From positions 186,001 through 250,000 of the forward strand of contig JAPOZO010000063.1 of the NCBI GenBank assembly GCA_026706025.1: DNA of 64,000 bases, given 5' to 3'. A model generated the notes under the pieces. The model was given only the letters and a program-made list of their open reading frames with translations, was not told where the DNA came from and did no database searches. The first letter of the stretch is position 1; each line of letters starts with the position of its first letter. Source of the stretch: Candidatus Poribacteria bacterium. GTDB taxonomy: Bacteria; Poribacteria; WGA-4E; WGA-3G. The translations under genes were made by a program, and so were the position numbers. Shown here piece by piece: positions 8,378 to 16,770 of this stretch.

Positions 8378-9796
8378 ATGCAAATGCACGTAGGTGGAGA
8401 ATGGATTGACAAATCCGACAAGATTGACGTACTGAGTCCGTTCGACGGTTCAGTTGTTGATACCGTCCCCAGAGGAGACGCAAACGACGTTGAAACTGCT
8501 ATTCGGACCGCAGAACGCGGCGCGAAGATCATGGCAGGAATGACAGGCTATGAACGCTATGAAATTCTGCGGAAAGTGGCGGATTTGATGGTCGAACGCG
8601 CAGGCGAACTCGCTGAGGTGATTACCCGCGAAGAAGGTAAAATCTTAGCCGAGGCAACGGTTGAAGCCACACGCGCTTCTGAAATCATTGCGCTCTCAGC
8701 AGAGGAATCAAAACGGTTAACCGGCGAAACGATTCCACTTGAAGGCGCGCCCGGTGTCAAAGACAAACTCGGCTTTACGGTACGTATGCCGTGTGGTATC
8801 GTTGCTGGTATTAGCCCCTTCAACTTTCCGCTGCACCTTGTTTGTCACAAAGCCGGTCCCGCAATCGCCGGTGGCAACGCAATTATCATCAAACCCGCGA
8901 CGGACACACCGCTTTCCGCATTGAAACTCGTTGAACTCTTTTTAGAAGCAGGCACGCCCCCTGAAGCGATTCAGTGTGTGACGGGACCCGGCGGCGAAAT
9001 CGGTGATACCCTCTGTGCAGACCGGCGCGTCCGAAAAATTACCTTTACTGGCAGCCGTGATGTCGGCGAACATATCTGTCGGGTCGCTGGATTAAAGCGT
9101 GTCACGATGGAACTCGGCTCAAATTCTCCGCTCATCGTCATGCCCGATGCCGACCCTGAAAAGGTTGCACGAGCGGCAGCAGCGTCTGGTTACTCTAATG
9201 CAGGACAGGTCTGCATCTCAACGCAGCGCGTCATCGCACATGAAAAAATCTATGGTGATTTCTTAGATGCGTTCCAGGCGGAAGTCGCCCAAATCAGTAC
9301 TGGCGACCCACTCGCAGAAGGGACACGCATGGGACCCATGATCCGAGAAGGTGATGCCTCCCGTGTCGCCGAATGGATTCAGGAAGCCGTCTCGGACGGT
9401 GCGGAACTGCTCACCGGTGGCGAGAAGCAAGATCAGTTTGTTACACCCGCTATCCTCGCTAACGTCAAACCAGAGATGAAGGTCTCCTGTGATGAAGTGT
9501 TCGGTCCGGCTGTCGGCGTGACGCGTGTCAATGATATTGACGAGGCAATCGCACTTGCCAACGATACGAACTACGGACTGAGTGCCGCAATCTTCACGCA
9601 GAATGTCGACTGGGCAATGAAGTTCGTCCGTGAGGTCGAATCTGGTAACTTGATGGTAAACTGGGGCACACAGTGGCGTGCGGACTTGATGCCGTACGGC
9701 GGTGTCAAAGAGAGCGGTATGGGCAAAGAGGGGCCGAAGTACGCCATAGAAGAGATGACCGAATTGAAGATGGCGATCTTCCATTTGGATGGTTAG
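8378..9796 (+). CDS. NAD(P)-dependent aldehyde dehydrogenase
   Basis: A 472-residue aldehyde dehydrogenase. The oxyanion N149 (SPFNFP), cofactor-binding K172 (IIKPA), general base E245 (MELGSNSP) and nucleophile C279 (GQVCISTQR) are all present. Sequence style resembles lactaldehyde/succinate-semialdehyde and GapN-like members. I start at ATG 8378 (MQMHVGGEW), which has GGAGAG upstream; the longer frame overlaps the hairpin repeat at 8318. It probably oxidises a small hydroxy- or semialdehyde from sugar-acid breakdown, which fits the enolase-superfamily gene nearby; this is inference. Confidence 0.85.
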   Translation: MQMHVGGEWIDKSDKIDVLSPFDGSVVDTVPRGDANDVETAIRTAERGAKIMAGMTGYERYEILRKVADLMVERAGELAEVITREEGKILAEATVEATRASEIIALSAEESKRLTGETIPLEGAPGVKDKLGFTVRMPCGIVAGISPFNFPLHLVCHKAGPAIAGGNAIIIKPATDTPLSALKLVELFLEAGTPPEAIQCVTGPGGEIGDTLCADRRVRKITFTGSRDVGEHICRVAGLKRVTMELGSNSPLIVMPDADPEKVARAAAASGYSNAGQVCISTQRVIAHEKIYGDFLDAFQAEVAQISTGDPLAEGTRMGPMIREGDASRVAEWIQEAVSDGAELLTGGEKQDQFVTPAILANVKPEMKVSCDEVFGPAVGVTRVNDIDEAIALANDTNYGLSAAIFTQNVDWAMKFVREVESGNLMVNWGTQWRADLMPYGGVKESGMGKEGPKYAIEEMTELKMAIFHLDG

Positions 9797-9807
9797 CGGG
9801 TTTTGAC

Positions 9808-9835
9808 AACGGGCGGATGGTGTTATCTGCCCGTT
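9808..9835 (+). terminator. Terminator-like hairpin after aldehyde dehydrogenase
   Basis: AACGGGCGGA pairs with TCTGCCCGTT with one G-T pair and an eight-base loop, followed by TTCCTT. Confidence 0.5.
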
Positions 9836-9947
9836 TCCTTCACGCCTTTTGTGCCACCATACCAGCGAGGATACCGAAATGTGAATTGAACCGATACATT
9901 TTCAACTGAAAACGCTTGCAAATACCTTGTAAACTACGCCTACAAAA

Positions 9948-9979
9948 TAAAAAAAGAGGCGAGGTTCAAAACCTCGCCA
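9948..9979 (-). terminator. Intrinsic terminator of the EF-G gene
   Basis: GGCGAGGTT and AACCTCGCC form a nine-base stem; on the minus strand it is followed by a run of T (CTCTTTTTTTATTTT). It lies just after the stop at 9989. Confidence 0.8.
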
Positions 9980-9988
9980 ATAAGATTA

Positions 9989-12061
9989 TCATTCTTCGTC
10001 GTCTGTTTTTGAGGCAGCGATGACCTTCTGTGCAACATCGTCAGGTGCGATGTCGTAGTGCGAGAATTCCATCGTGAAGTTACCACGCGCACTCGTCATC
10101 GACTTGAGATCGATCGAATACCGGAGCATCTCTGAAAGCGGAATGTTTGCCTGAATGATCTGCTTTTTCCCTGCCTGCTCAACACCCATCACTTGTCCGC
10201 GCCGTCCATTCAGGTCACCGATAATGTTTCCCATGAACTGTTCGGGGACTGTGATTGTAACATTCATAACCGGTTCAAGTAGACACGCATCGGCTTGTTC
10301 GGCAGCGGCAGCGAAAGCGATAGAACCAGCAATCTGAAACGCCATATCTGAAGAATCGACGGGGTGGTATTTACCATCATAGAGATCAATTTGGATGTCA
10401 ACGATTGGGAAACCCGCAAGTAAGCCTCTATCCATTCTCTCGCGGATGCCTTTTTCGACAGCTGGGATATAGTTGCGCGGGATCGCCCCACCGACGATGT
10501 TGTTAACGAACTCAAAACCTTCGCCACGTTGCAAGGGGGCGAGATTTATCGTGACATCACCGAACTGACCTCTGCCACCGGATTGGCGTTTGTGCCGTCC
10601 TTGGACTGCCTGGACAGTTCTCCGAATCGTTTCTCGGTACGGGACTTTCGGTGGTTCAACATCCGTCTCTACGCCGAATTTATCTGCCATTCGCTCCCTA
10701 TTGACGGTGATGTGCAGGTCGCCAAGCCCTGAGACGAGCAATTGCTTCGTGACTTCGTTCCGTTCAATTCTAAATACTGGATCCTCTTCAGACATGCGTG
10801 TGAGGGATGTCATCAACTTTTCATCATCGCCTTCACGCGTCGGGTGGATCGCGTAAGAGAGCACCGAGTTCGGGAAGTCAATACCTGCGAGTTGGATTGA
10901 GGCATCTCTATCGCAGAGGGTGTCGCCTGTTTGCGTCGCGGCAAGTTTAGTGAGTGCACCAATATCGCCTGCTTCCACTTGCGGCGTGCTAATCGCATTT
11001 TTGCCGTTCATGAACGTCGTTTTACCGAGGCGTTCAATTTCTCCACGCGTTGAATTACTAACTTGGGAATCCCCTTGCAACGTGCCGGAATAAACGCGGA
11101 AGAAGCTCAATTGTCCGGCAAACGGGTCAGCAATCGTTTTAAAAACAACTGCCGACATTGGCGCATCTGATGACGGTTCGCGGGTTTCTTCCGCATTCTC
11201 AGCACTTTTTACCGCCCCAACATTTACCGGAGATGGGCACCCATTTATGAGTGTATCCATCAATTGCTGCACGCCGACGTTGTTCAATGCCGTCCCACAA
11301 AGTACCGGTGCAAATTGGTTCTCAGAAATACCGAGTTGTAAACCGTTTTGAATTTCTTCGTCAGTGAGTTCGCCTTCAAAAAACTTCTCTATGAGTTCGT
11401 CATCGCTTTCTGCTGCGACTTCAACGAGTGCTTCACGCGTTTCTTCAGCCTGTGCCTCTAATTCTGCCGGGATCTCCGCTTTCGCGGCGCGCTTGTTGCC
11501 ATCGGGGTGTAGATATGCCGCCATCTGTATCACATCAACGACACCTGCGAAATTGTCCTCTTTCCCAATCGGTAGTTGGATAGGGACAGCTCGGGTCTCT
11601 AAAATATCTTCAATGCTTGCGAGCGCGTTTTCAAAACTGGCGTTCTCTTTATCCATCTTATTGATAAAGATGAGACGCGGGAGCCCATATTTATCCGCGA
11701 CTTCCCATACCTTTTCGGTGCCACCTTCGACACCGGTTGTCGCGTCAACAACAACGACGACTGCGTCGACAATTCGGAGTACGCTATAGAGGTCCCCGTA
11801 AAAATCTTCTGCGCCGGGGGTATCAATCAGATTTAGTTTGTGTCCTTCCCATTCTGCGATACAGACTGAACAATTGAGGGTGGTTTTACGTTCTATCTCA
11901 TCAGCGGCATAGTCAGCTGCAGAAGTTCCACTATCAACAGCCCCCATACGCTCAATTGCACCACCGTTGTAAAGCATCGCTTCAACGAGTGATGTCTTGC
12001 CTGCTCCTGAATGTGCGATAATTGCAATGTTCCGGATCTCATCGGTTCTGTATTGTTTCAT
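9989..12061 (-). CDS. Elongation factor G paralogue (EF-G2-like GTPase)
   Basis: A 690-residue translational GTPase with all EF-G domains. G1 is AHSGAGKT (16-23), G4 is NKMD, and the C-terminal region includes domain IV (RGQFGDVTINLAPL, YDGKYHPVDSSDMAF). The G3 motif reads DTPGAEDF (79-86): Ala83 replaces the catalytic His of canonical EF-G (DTPGHVDF), and the switch I/effector region is unlike canonical EF-G. These differences point to an FusA2-type paralogue rather than the housekeeping factor; slow or altered GTP hydrolysis is likely. It stands alone between its own promoter and terminator. Confidence 0.85.
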   Translation of the reverse strand: MKQYRTDEIRNIAIIAHSGAGKTSLVEAMLYNGGAIERMGAVDSGTSAADYAADEIERKTTLNCSVCIAEWEGHKLNLIDTPGAEDFYGDLYSVLRIVDAVVVVVDATTGVEGGTEKVWEVADKYGLPRLIFINKMDKENASFENALASIEDILETRAVPIQLPIGKEDNFAGVVDVIQMAAYLHPDGNKRAAKAEIPAELEAQAEETREALVEVAAESDDELIEKFFEGELTDEEIQNGLQLGISENQFAPVLCGTALNNVGVQQLMDTLINGCPSPVNVGAVKSAENAEETREPSSDAPMSAVVFKTIADPFAGQLSFFRVYSGTLQGDSQVSNSTRGEIERLGKTTFMNGKNAISTPQVEAGDIGALTKLAATQTGDTLCDRDASIQLAGIDFPNSVLSYAIHPTREGDDEKLMTSLTRMSEEDPVFRIERNEVTKQLLVSGLGDLHITVNRERMADKFGVETDVEPPKVPYRETIRRTVQAVQGRHKRQSGGRGQFGDVTINLAPLQRGEGFEFVNNIVGGAIPRNYIPAVEKGIRERMDRGLLAGFPIVDIQIDLYDGKYHPVDSSDMAFQIAGSIAFAAAAEQADACLLEPVMNVTITVPEQFMGNIIGDLNGRRGQVMGVEQAGKKQIIQANIPLSEMLRYSIDLKSMTSARGNFTMEFSHYDIAPDDVAQKVIAASKTDDEE

Positions 12062-12129
12062 ACGTCCAAAAATTTCTCCTTTTACTGTTAACCACTACGG
12101 AATAGAGTGAGCTATGCCGTTGAAATTAC

Positions 12130-12158
12130 ATTTTAGCACGATGCAACAAAAATGTCAA
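12130..12158 (-). promoter_or_regulatory. Sigma-70 promoter of the EF-G paralogue
   Basis: On the minus strand TTGACA (12153-12158), 17 bases, TAAAAT (12130-12135), preceded by TGC. About 70 bases upstream of the start codon. Confidence 0.8.
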
Positions 12159-12460
12159 AGAAATTTTTGCGTGTGGTAGGGTTCGCTTCTCACGGTAGCA
12201 TAAACTGTTGGTTTGTGCAGGGTTCTGTGGTGGCAAACTAATCGATTGGGTTCTTCTGGAGACGTGACTACCTCCAGTATCTGATCGGACGGGAATAGAA
12301 TAGATTAGACAGCAAGGGTGGTTGGGTGGAAGGTTACAAGTGAGTACACCTCAGTGTGCTTTGGAGGCGGGGCGCGCGAGGTCGTCCCGCTATCGAATGT
12401 TATAAAAAAGGCGGCGAATAGGGAATCCACTGCATCTTCCTACTGATGTAAGTGTTCAGA
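12159..12460. other. Intergenic stretch without recognised features
   Basis: About 300 bases between the EF-G promoter and the end of the next minus-strand gene. I see no gene, repeat or clear hairpin in it. Confidence 0.5.
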
Positions 12461-13177
12461 TTATTTTGTTGAAATTTTAACGGAATACCCACTTTCTGTC
12501 AGTTCCTCTTTGACGCTTATCCCCATAGAACGTAATTCGGCGATCGCCTCAGAATTTATGTTACCAATATCTTCAGGAGAATTACCGCGGGGATACAACC
12601 ACTTATAATAAGCAAGCGTTTTTTTGTTCGTAGAGTTCGGGTAGAGTTTAACAAGTGCCTCTTGATATTCAATTTTTTCGTCCAAAGAGATCGGTGCATC
12701 GCTATCAAACTTTCGGTTAAACTCCATTACCGTATGCACTTCTGGTATATCGCCAAACTCCTCAAGCATTTGGTTTTGTTGAGCATTATACAATTCCTCA
12801 CCCGACGTATCCGCGGTAATCAACGTACCACGCTCTATTGCCTCTTGTAACTCCAGATAATCAGAAAACGGATCGCTACTCTCTTGTTCTAATGTTTCAA
12901 GTGCTGTGTCGTTCTTCCAGTCAAAATCTAAAGGTTTCTCATTATTTTTCGCTGATTCCCGCGACGTTTCTGTGTTCTCACTAACCCGTTCTAAGTGAAA
13001 TGAAGGCACAGGCTTATCAACTTCTAACACACTTGGAACAGTGCTGTCTTGAGGATTCTCTTTAATGGTAGGAGTTTTTGGAAGGCTATCCGCAAAATTG
13101 CGTGTGCTAACTTCGAGATATACACAGAAACCTACCAACACCACGAAAAAAACGCAAACAAAGATCATTGCTTTCAT
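12461..13177 (-). CDS. Membrane-anchored protein with GDIPEVH domain
   Basis: A protein of about 238 residues with an N-terminal transmembrane anchor (MKAMIFVCVFFVVLVGFCVY), a long polar acidic linker, and one copy of a motif region EEFGDIPEVHTVMEFNRK followed by helical sequence ending in a LYPNSTN-like turn. The same region recurs in the two genes upstream. I chose ATG 13177 because TAAGGAA lies eight bases before it; a longer form from 13210 or 13267 would run into the upstream gene. Function unknown. It is the last gene of the minus-strand cluster that begins at 16455. Confidence 0.65.
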   Translation of the reverse strand: MKAMIFVCVFFVVLVGFCVYLEVSTRNFADSLPKTPTIKENPQDSTVPSVLEVDKPVPSFHLERVSENTETSRESAKNNEKPLDFDWKNDTALETLEQESSDPFSDYLELQEAIERGTLITADTSGEELYNAQQNQMLEEFGDIPEVHTVMEFNRKFDSDAPISLDEKIEYQEALVKLYPNSTNKKTLAYYKWLYPRGNSPEDIGNINSEAIAELRSMGISVKEELTESGYSVKISTK

Positions 13178-13220
13178 TTTCAGATTCCTTAAAGATGAAA
13201 ACCCAGTCATAGCTGAGTCT

Positions 13221-13988
13221 TCATTCCTCTTGGTCCTTGCGCCACTCCTCAAGGATTTTTCTCTCATCTACAGACTCGAGTGGCTGCCCATTGGCTTTCG
13301 CCTGTAGATACGCTTCTAAAAATAATCGATTTAGTATGCGGTCAGGTTCTAACTTAAAGAGTGCTTGACGATAAGCAAAGAGTTCATCTATTGTCAAAGG
13401 TTGATTATCTCTGACTTTCATCTCAAAATCTATAACAATTTGAACTTCTGGAATATCTCCGTGCTTTTCTAAAAGTGCAACATGTCTTTCTTTTAAGTCT
13501 TCTATAGTGCCTTTCTTTGTTCGACCACCTTCAAAATCAGCGTGATCTTCGTATTCTGGAAGGTTCTTTATAACCTCGTCAACAAATTTTTTATTATGTT
13601 CATTCGGCCACAGAAAATAGACCGTCCGCGCAAAAGCCAATCCGATCTCGGGCGTTGAAACTTTATTTCTCCGATATTCTATGTAAAATCGGACGTGCGG
13701 CGTATCTCCGTGAGTCTTCAATACTTCCGCCTCAAAGTATTTCTCTAAGAGCTCCGGGTCTTTGGTTTGCCATAAGTCATCCGAGAACTTAAATGTTAAT
13801 AGTTCTTCTACATCACTATCTGTTAACCGGACCCACCCTTTCGGATAGTATTTTATGTCTAAAGAGGGAATAGGCCCCATTGACGACTGACGGGGGACTA
13901 TGGTTTCCGCGGGTGGGTCTGTTTCTCCACAACCGAAAAAAAACGACAAACTGAAGAGACAGATGAGTAAACTGAAAACTGTTTTCAT
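13221..13988 (-). CDS. Lipoprotein with two GDIPEVH-type domains
   Basis: About 255 residues. The start MKTVFSLLICLFSLSFFF ends in a lipobox-like FFGC, so the mature protein should be lipid-anchored. Two copies of the repeated region are visible: KTHGDTPHVRFYIEYRR and EKHGDIPEVQIVIDFEMK, each followed by a helix and a LWPNEHNKK or LEPDRILNR turn. The ATG at 13988 has AAGGAG seven bases upstream, deciding the start over the frame's first codon at 14012. No known family recognised. The repeats and shared operon suggest it works with its two neighbours. Confidence 0.7.
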   Translation of the reverse strand: MKTVFSLLICLFSLSFFFGCGETDPPAETIVPRQSSMGPIPSLDIKYYPKGWVRLTDSDVEELLTFKFSDDLWQTKDPELLEKYFEAEVLKTHGDTPHVRFYIEYRRNKVSTPEIGLAFARTVYFLWPNEHNKKFVDEVIKNLPEYEDHADFEGGRTKKGTIEDLKERHVALLEKHGDIPEVQIVIDFEMKVRDNQPLTIDELFAYRQALFKLEPDRILNRLFLEAYLQAKANGQPLESVDERKILEEWRKDQEE

Positions 13989-14044
13989 GAGAGACTCCTT
14001 AACCAGAAACAAATACTATTATTTAGACAGTGCGCTCTGAAGAC

Positions 14045-14650
14045 CTATTGGTGTTCTTCTACCTTATCCTTTTGAAGGGCTTCAAGGAGTTCTGCGTTTT
14101 TTTCATTCGGCCAAAGGACTTGAGATGCTTCAAGGTACTTGATCCATTGATCATCTGTAATCGGTACTTTTTTTGCTATTTGTAATTTATGTTCCCCGAT
14201 GATGTGAACCTCCGGAATATCACCGAACTGCTTGAGAAGTTGGGCGTAAAAATACTCAGCATGTAATTCAGGATCTTCTGTTTTATACCAATCGCGTGGC
14301 GGATATTTATCATCGGTGTCATCTGTAGATGCCTGCTGTGGATAGGTTTGTTTCCAAGGATCATTCTTTTCAACTGTGGAATCAAATGCGCTATCATCTC
14401 GCCAGTCAACCTCATCATTGCTGGCAGGCGGTAGGGTGCCATGTGGATGATCATGGTCGTGCTCGTGTTGGACAGAGGATTTTGTTCTTTCAGTGTTGGT
14501 TTCAGTTATTGCACGCGTTTTGGGGTTTGGGATTACCATTTTATAGATTTTTATCGGTTCTTGCTGGGTGCGCGTGTTAAAGAAACCAAATCCGCCGATG
14601 CTAAGAACAAAAAGTGCAGCGAGTATCCAATGCCATTTTCGATGAAACAT
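14045..14650 (-). CDS. Membrane-anchored His-rich protein with GDIPEVH domain
   Basis: About 201 residues: an N-terminal anchor (WHWILAALFVLSIGGFGFF), a polar linker with a histidine-rich segment HEHDHDHPHG that could bind metal, and one C-terminal domain copy KQFGDIPEVHIIGEHKLQ followed by VLWPNEKNAELLEAL. The ATG overlaps the stop of the upstream gene (TGATG), indicating translational coupling. Function unknown; the domain resemblance to the next two genes is clear by eye. Confidence 0.7.
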   Translation of the reverse strand: MFHRKWHWILAALFVLSIGGFGFFNTRTQQEPIKIYKMVIPNPKTRAITETNTERTKSSVQHEHDHDHPHGTLPPASNDEVDWRDDSAFDSTVEKNDPWKQTYPQQASTDDTDDKYPPRDWYKTEDPELHAEYFYAQLLKQFGDIPEVHIIGEHKLQIAKKVPITDDQWIKYLEASQVLWPNEKNAELLEALQKDKVEEHQ

Positions 14651-15063
14651 CAAAAAACTCCATGTATTGTTATATTCCGACTCAGGGGTTTTGTGTCACT
14701 ATAGGTGTACTTGGTGGTTTTATACTTTTGTTGACTGAATCCCCAGATAATTCCGAGTGCTGGACATACCCACAAGAAACCTATCATTCCAATTCGGGCG
14801 ACGATAATAACTCTTTCTGCAAGATATTTGTTGTTGGCACCATAGTTTTCTAGTTCCTGCGCGATGCTGTAGAATTCAAGTAGATCGCCATCCATACGTT
14901 CATTCATATAGTAACCTTCAAGATTTTCAAGATTATCTGTCTTCAGATAAAAAATAAAAGGAACTGCTATAAACCATAGGTACCCGACTGCAACGCCGAA
15001 GAAAAACCTAATCAGCAAAATTAATAAAAACAAAAAAGTCGATTTTGACTGCTGCCGGAACAT
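14650..15063 (-). CDS. Small membrane protein, two TM segments
   Basis: 137 residues with hydrophobic segments at about 9-40 and 90-112 and a polar middle part (TDNLENLEGYYMNERMDGD) that would face one side of the membrane. No family recognised. No clear ribosome-binding site before ATG 15063. Its stop overlaps the start of the next gene, which supports that it is real. Confidence 0.6.
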   Translation of the reverse strand: MFRQQSKSTFLFLLILLIRFFFGVAVGYLWFIAVPFIFYLKTDNLENLEGYYMNERMDGDLLEFYSIAQELENYGANNKYLAERVIIVARIGMIGFLWVCPALGIIWGFSQQKYKTTKYTYSDTKPLSRNITIHGVF

Positions 15064-15139
15064 AGTTTTTAGATTTTAAATTCCAAAGAAGGAGTTTTGA
15101 GGGATTTAGCGAACTGCCAATCCCTCAGAAATTAATAAT

Positions 15140-15685
15140 TTAATTGACATCGGCGGTAGATTCATATCCAGGGTCACTTCCAGAACCAGAACCAGAACCA
15201 GAACTAAGGGTTTGGTCGATACTCCCTCTTGCCCTGCCGCGAGAGAATTGTCTCCTTACATCGTCTGCATCCCAATATCTGAGTTTCTCGGCTGCGGCAC
15301 CCTTGCGCTCGTCATAGTACTTATCCGTTAGAGATTTACTCGCCCGTAGAGACCATTTAATAATTCCCGTACGGCGTGGTGTAGTTTCCGCCATTACGTC
15401 TATGGAGTATTCCCCTTCATGATGGAATCCCCAATCAGCATGGACTTTAGCATACGCTACAATTTCTATACCCTTTTTCCAAGCAAAGGGTTCGCCTGGG
15501 TAATCCACGTCAATCTGAACATGTGCTTTGGTTTCTAAAGTGCCTTCTGAATCTTCTGATCTACGGGTGCCAAACTTTTCGCTCTTTGAAAATGAATCTT
15601 CATTGTCTTTGTCACGGTTGTATGCCCAAATGGACGTTCCTCCGAGAAGTCCAAGTAGTAGGACGTAGGACAGTATACGTTTCAT
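15140..15685 (-). CDS. Secreted protein of unknown function with GS-rich tail
   Basis: 181 residues with an N-terminal signal or anchor (MKRILSYVLLLGLLGGTSIWA), then a beta-rich region (HVQIDVDYPGEPFAWKKG, IEIVAYAKVHADWGF) and a Gly-Ser tail SSGSGSGSGSDPG. The tail is encoded by a short tandem hexamer array (GGTTCT on the minus strand, about 15177-15206), a likely length-variable microsatellite. A GGAGGA site lies directly before ATG 15685, eight bases after the upstream stop. Function unknown. Confidence 0.65.
   Translation of the reverse strand: MKRILSYVLLLGLLGGTSIWAYNRDKDNEDSFSKSEKFGTRRSEDSEGTLETKAHVQIDVDYPGEPFAWKKGIEIVAYAKVHADWGFHHEGEYSIDVMAETTPRRTGIIKWSLRASKSLTDKYYDERKGAAAEKLRYWDADDVRRQFSRGRARGSIDQTLSSGSGSGSGSDPGYESTADVN
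15177..15206. repeat. GGTTCT hexamer microsatellite
   Basis: About four near-perfect hexamer units encode the GS repeats at the C-terminus of the secreted protein. Confidence 0.6.
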
Positions 15686-15693
15686 ATTTCCTC

Positions 15694-16455
15694 CTAAGGT
15701 AAATTCAAAAATGTATAGGGATTGATTCCTCCATCTTCGTAAGTAACAATTTTAATGTCTGATGGAATGTCTGCCTCGGTAAAATCATCACCTTTCACTT
15801 CTATGATGTTTTCAAGACGATCACAAGCGTCCGGATCTCCTGCGATTTCAGATATGTATCGGTCACCTGTTTCACCATCCCATCTGATGTAGACTGTATT
15901 ATCAATCGTTGGGTATACCAGACCATTTTCCATTGTTGCTCCGAAGGCATTTTTTCCTTGAGAGATAAGTTTTATCTGAACTCGAAGCATTAATTCATGA
16001 TCCGCAGATTTCCGAGGCCATATATCAGCTGGCCACCCTTCTGGGAGTTCGGGATAAGGTCCAAACCCATAGGGTGAGACGGAGATATCTTCAACCGGTT
16101 CTTCCGATGAAACTATGTCATCGGGTAAGAACGCATCTTCTGCCACTTCAAGTAAATCCGCCTCATTAGGGAACGCTGTGATTTCCTCTGGTATCTCACT
16201 GGCTGTTTTGGTGTTTTCCACTGATGTTTCTACAAGGTTGTCATCGGTTTCGTTCGCGTTCTGAGCGTTAACCGCTTCTGCTCGGCGTATCTTGTTCTGT
16301 TTTTCAAGTCCCGGCAACAACTGATCATGCTGTTCTAACTCGGCTTCACTGGTGCGTTGGACGTGCCAACTATACAGCAGGCTCCCACCGACAACCACAA
16401 CAAAGAAAATGAGTCCAACTTGGATCAATCTGTTTGAGAGTAAACCACGGAACAT
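15694..16455 (-). CDS. Membrane-anchored protein, first gene of the sigma-54 operon
   Basis: 253 residues: an N-terminal transmembrane segment (LIQVGLIFFVVVVGGSLLY), a charged coiled-coil-like stretch, a Pro-rich segment (SPYGFGPYPELPEG) and a C-terminal globular part with WDGETGDRYISEIAG. No family recognised. It is the first gene after the sigma-54 promoter at 16554-16570, and is followed without a gap by the secreted GS-tail protein. Confidence 0.65.
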   Translation of the reverse strand: MFRGLLSNRLIQVGLIFFVVVVGGSLLYSWHVQRTSEAELEQHDQLLPGLEKQNKIRRAEAVNAQNANETDDNLVETSVENTKTASEIPEEITAFPNEADLLEVAEDAFLPDDIVSSEEPVEDISVSPYGFGPYPELPEGWPADIWPRKSADHELMLRVQIKLISQGKNAFGATMENGLVYPTIDNTVYIRWDGETGDRYISEIAGDPDACDRLENIIEVKGDDFTEADIPSDIKIVTYEDGGINPYTFLNLP

Positions 16456-16553
16456 ACAAGACCTCCTTGTGAATATGCATCATAGGGACTGATGGATATC
16501 TTTCAGACAGCACCTGAAAACCATCTATCTCTGTAAGGCACTCACCTACATAG

Positions 16554-16570
16554 TAGCAAGTATCATGCCA
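16554..16570 (-). promoter_or_regulatory. Sigma-54 promoter
   Basis: The minus strand reads TGGCATGATACTTGCTA, matching TGGCAC-N5-TTGCW with the GG and GC elements 12 bases apart. It lies about 100 bases upstream of the gene starting at 16455, and a sigma-54 activator gene ends just upstream at 16771. Confidence 0.7.
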
Positions 16571-16632
16571 ATGTGAGAAACCGCACTGTGACGGGATCTC
16601 ACCATTTTTCAACTGGGAATATTTTTCACATG

Positions 16633-16671
16633 TGGGCATATTTTTCCACAGAACTGGTTAAAATATGCCCA
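16633..16671. promoter_or_regulatory. Inverted repeat, likely activator-binding site
   Basis: TGGGCATATTTT and AAAATATGCCCA are perfect 12-base inverted arms separated by 15 bases. It sits about 65-100 bases upstream of the sigma-54 promoter, where enhancer sites for NtrC-type activators lie. Confidence 0.65.
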
Positions 16672-16684
16672 GTGACACACCAAG

Positions 16685-16712
16685 AAGAACACTTCTGTCC
16701 GCGCTGCCGAGC
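16685..16712. terminator. Hairpin between the activator and its target promoter
   Basis: CCGCGCT and AGCGCGG pair around a four-base loop between the sigma-54 activator gene and the inverted repeat. There is no strong T-run, so it is a weak terminator or a transcript end structure. Confidence 0.4.
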
Positions 16713-16770
16713 GCGGATCTCAAGTCTATTACAACCCCGTGTCAGCAGTGTCGTGCCATACTAAGTTTCT

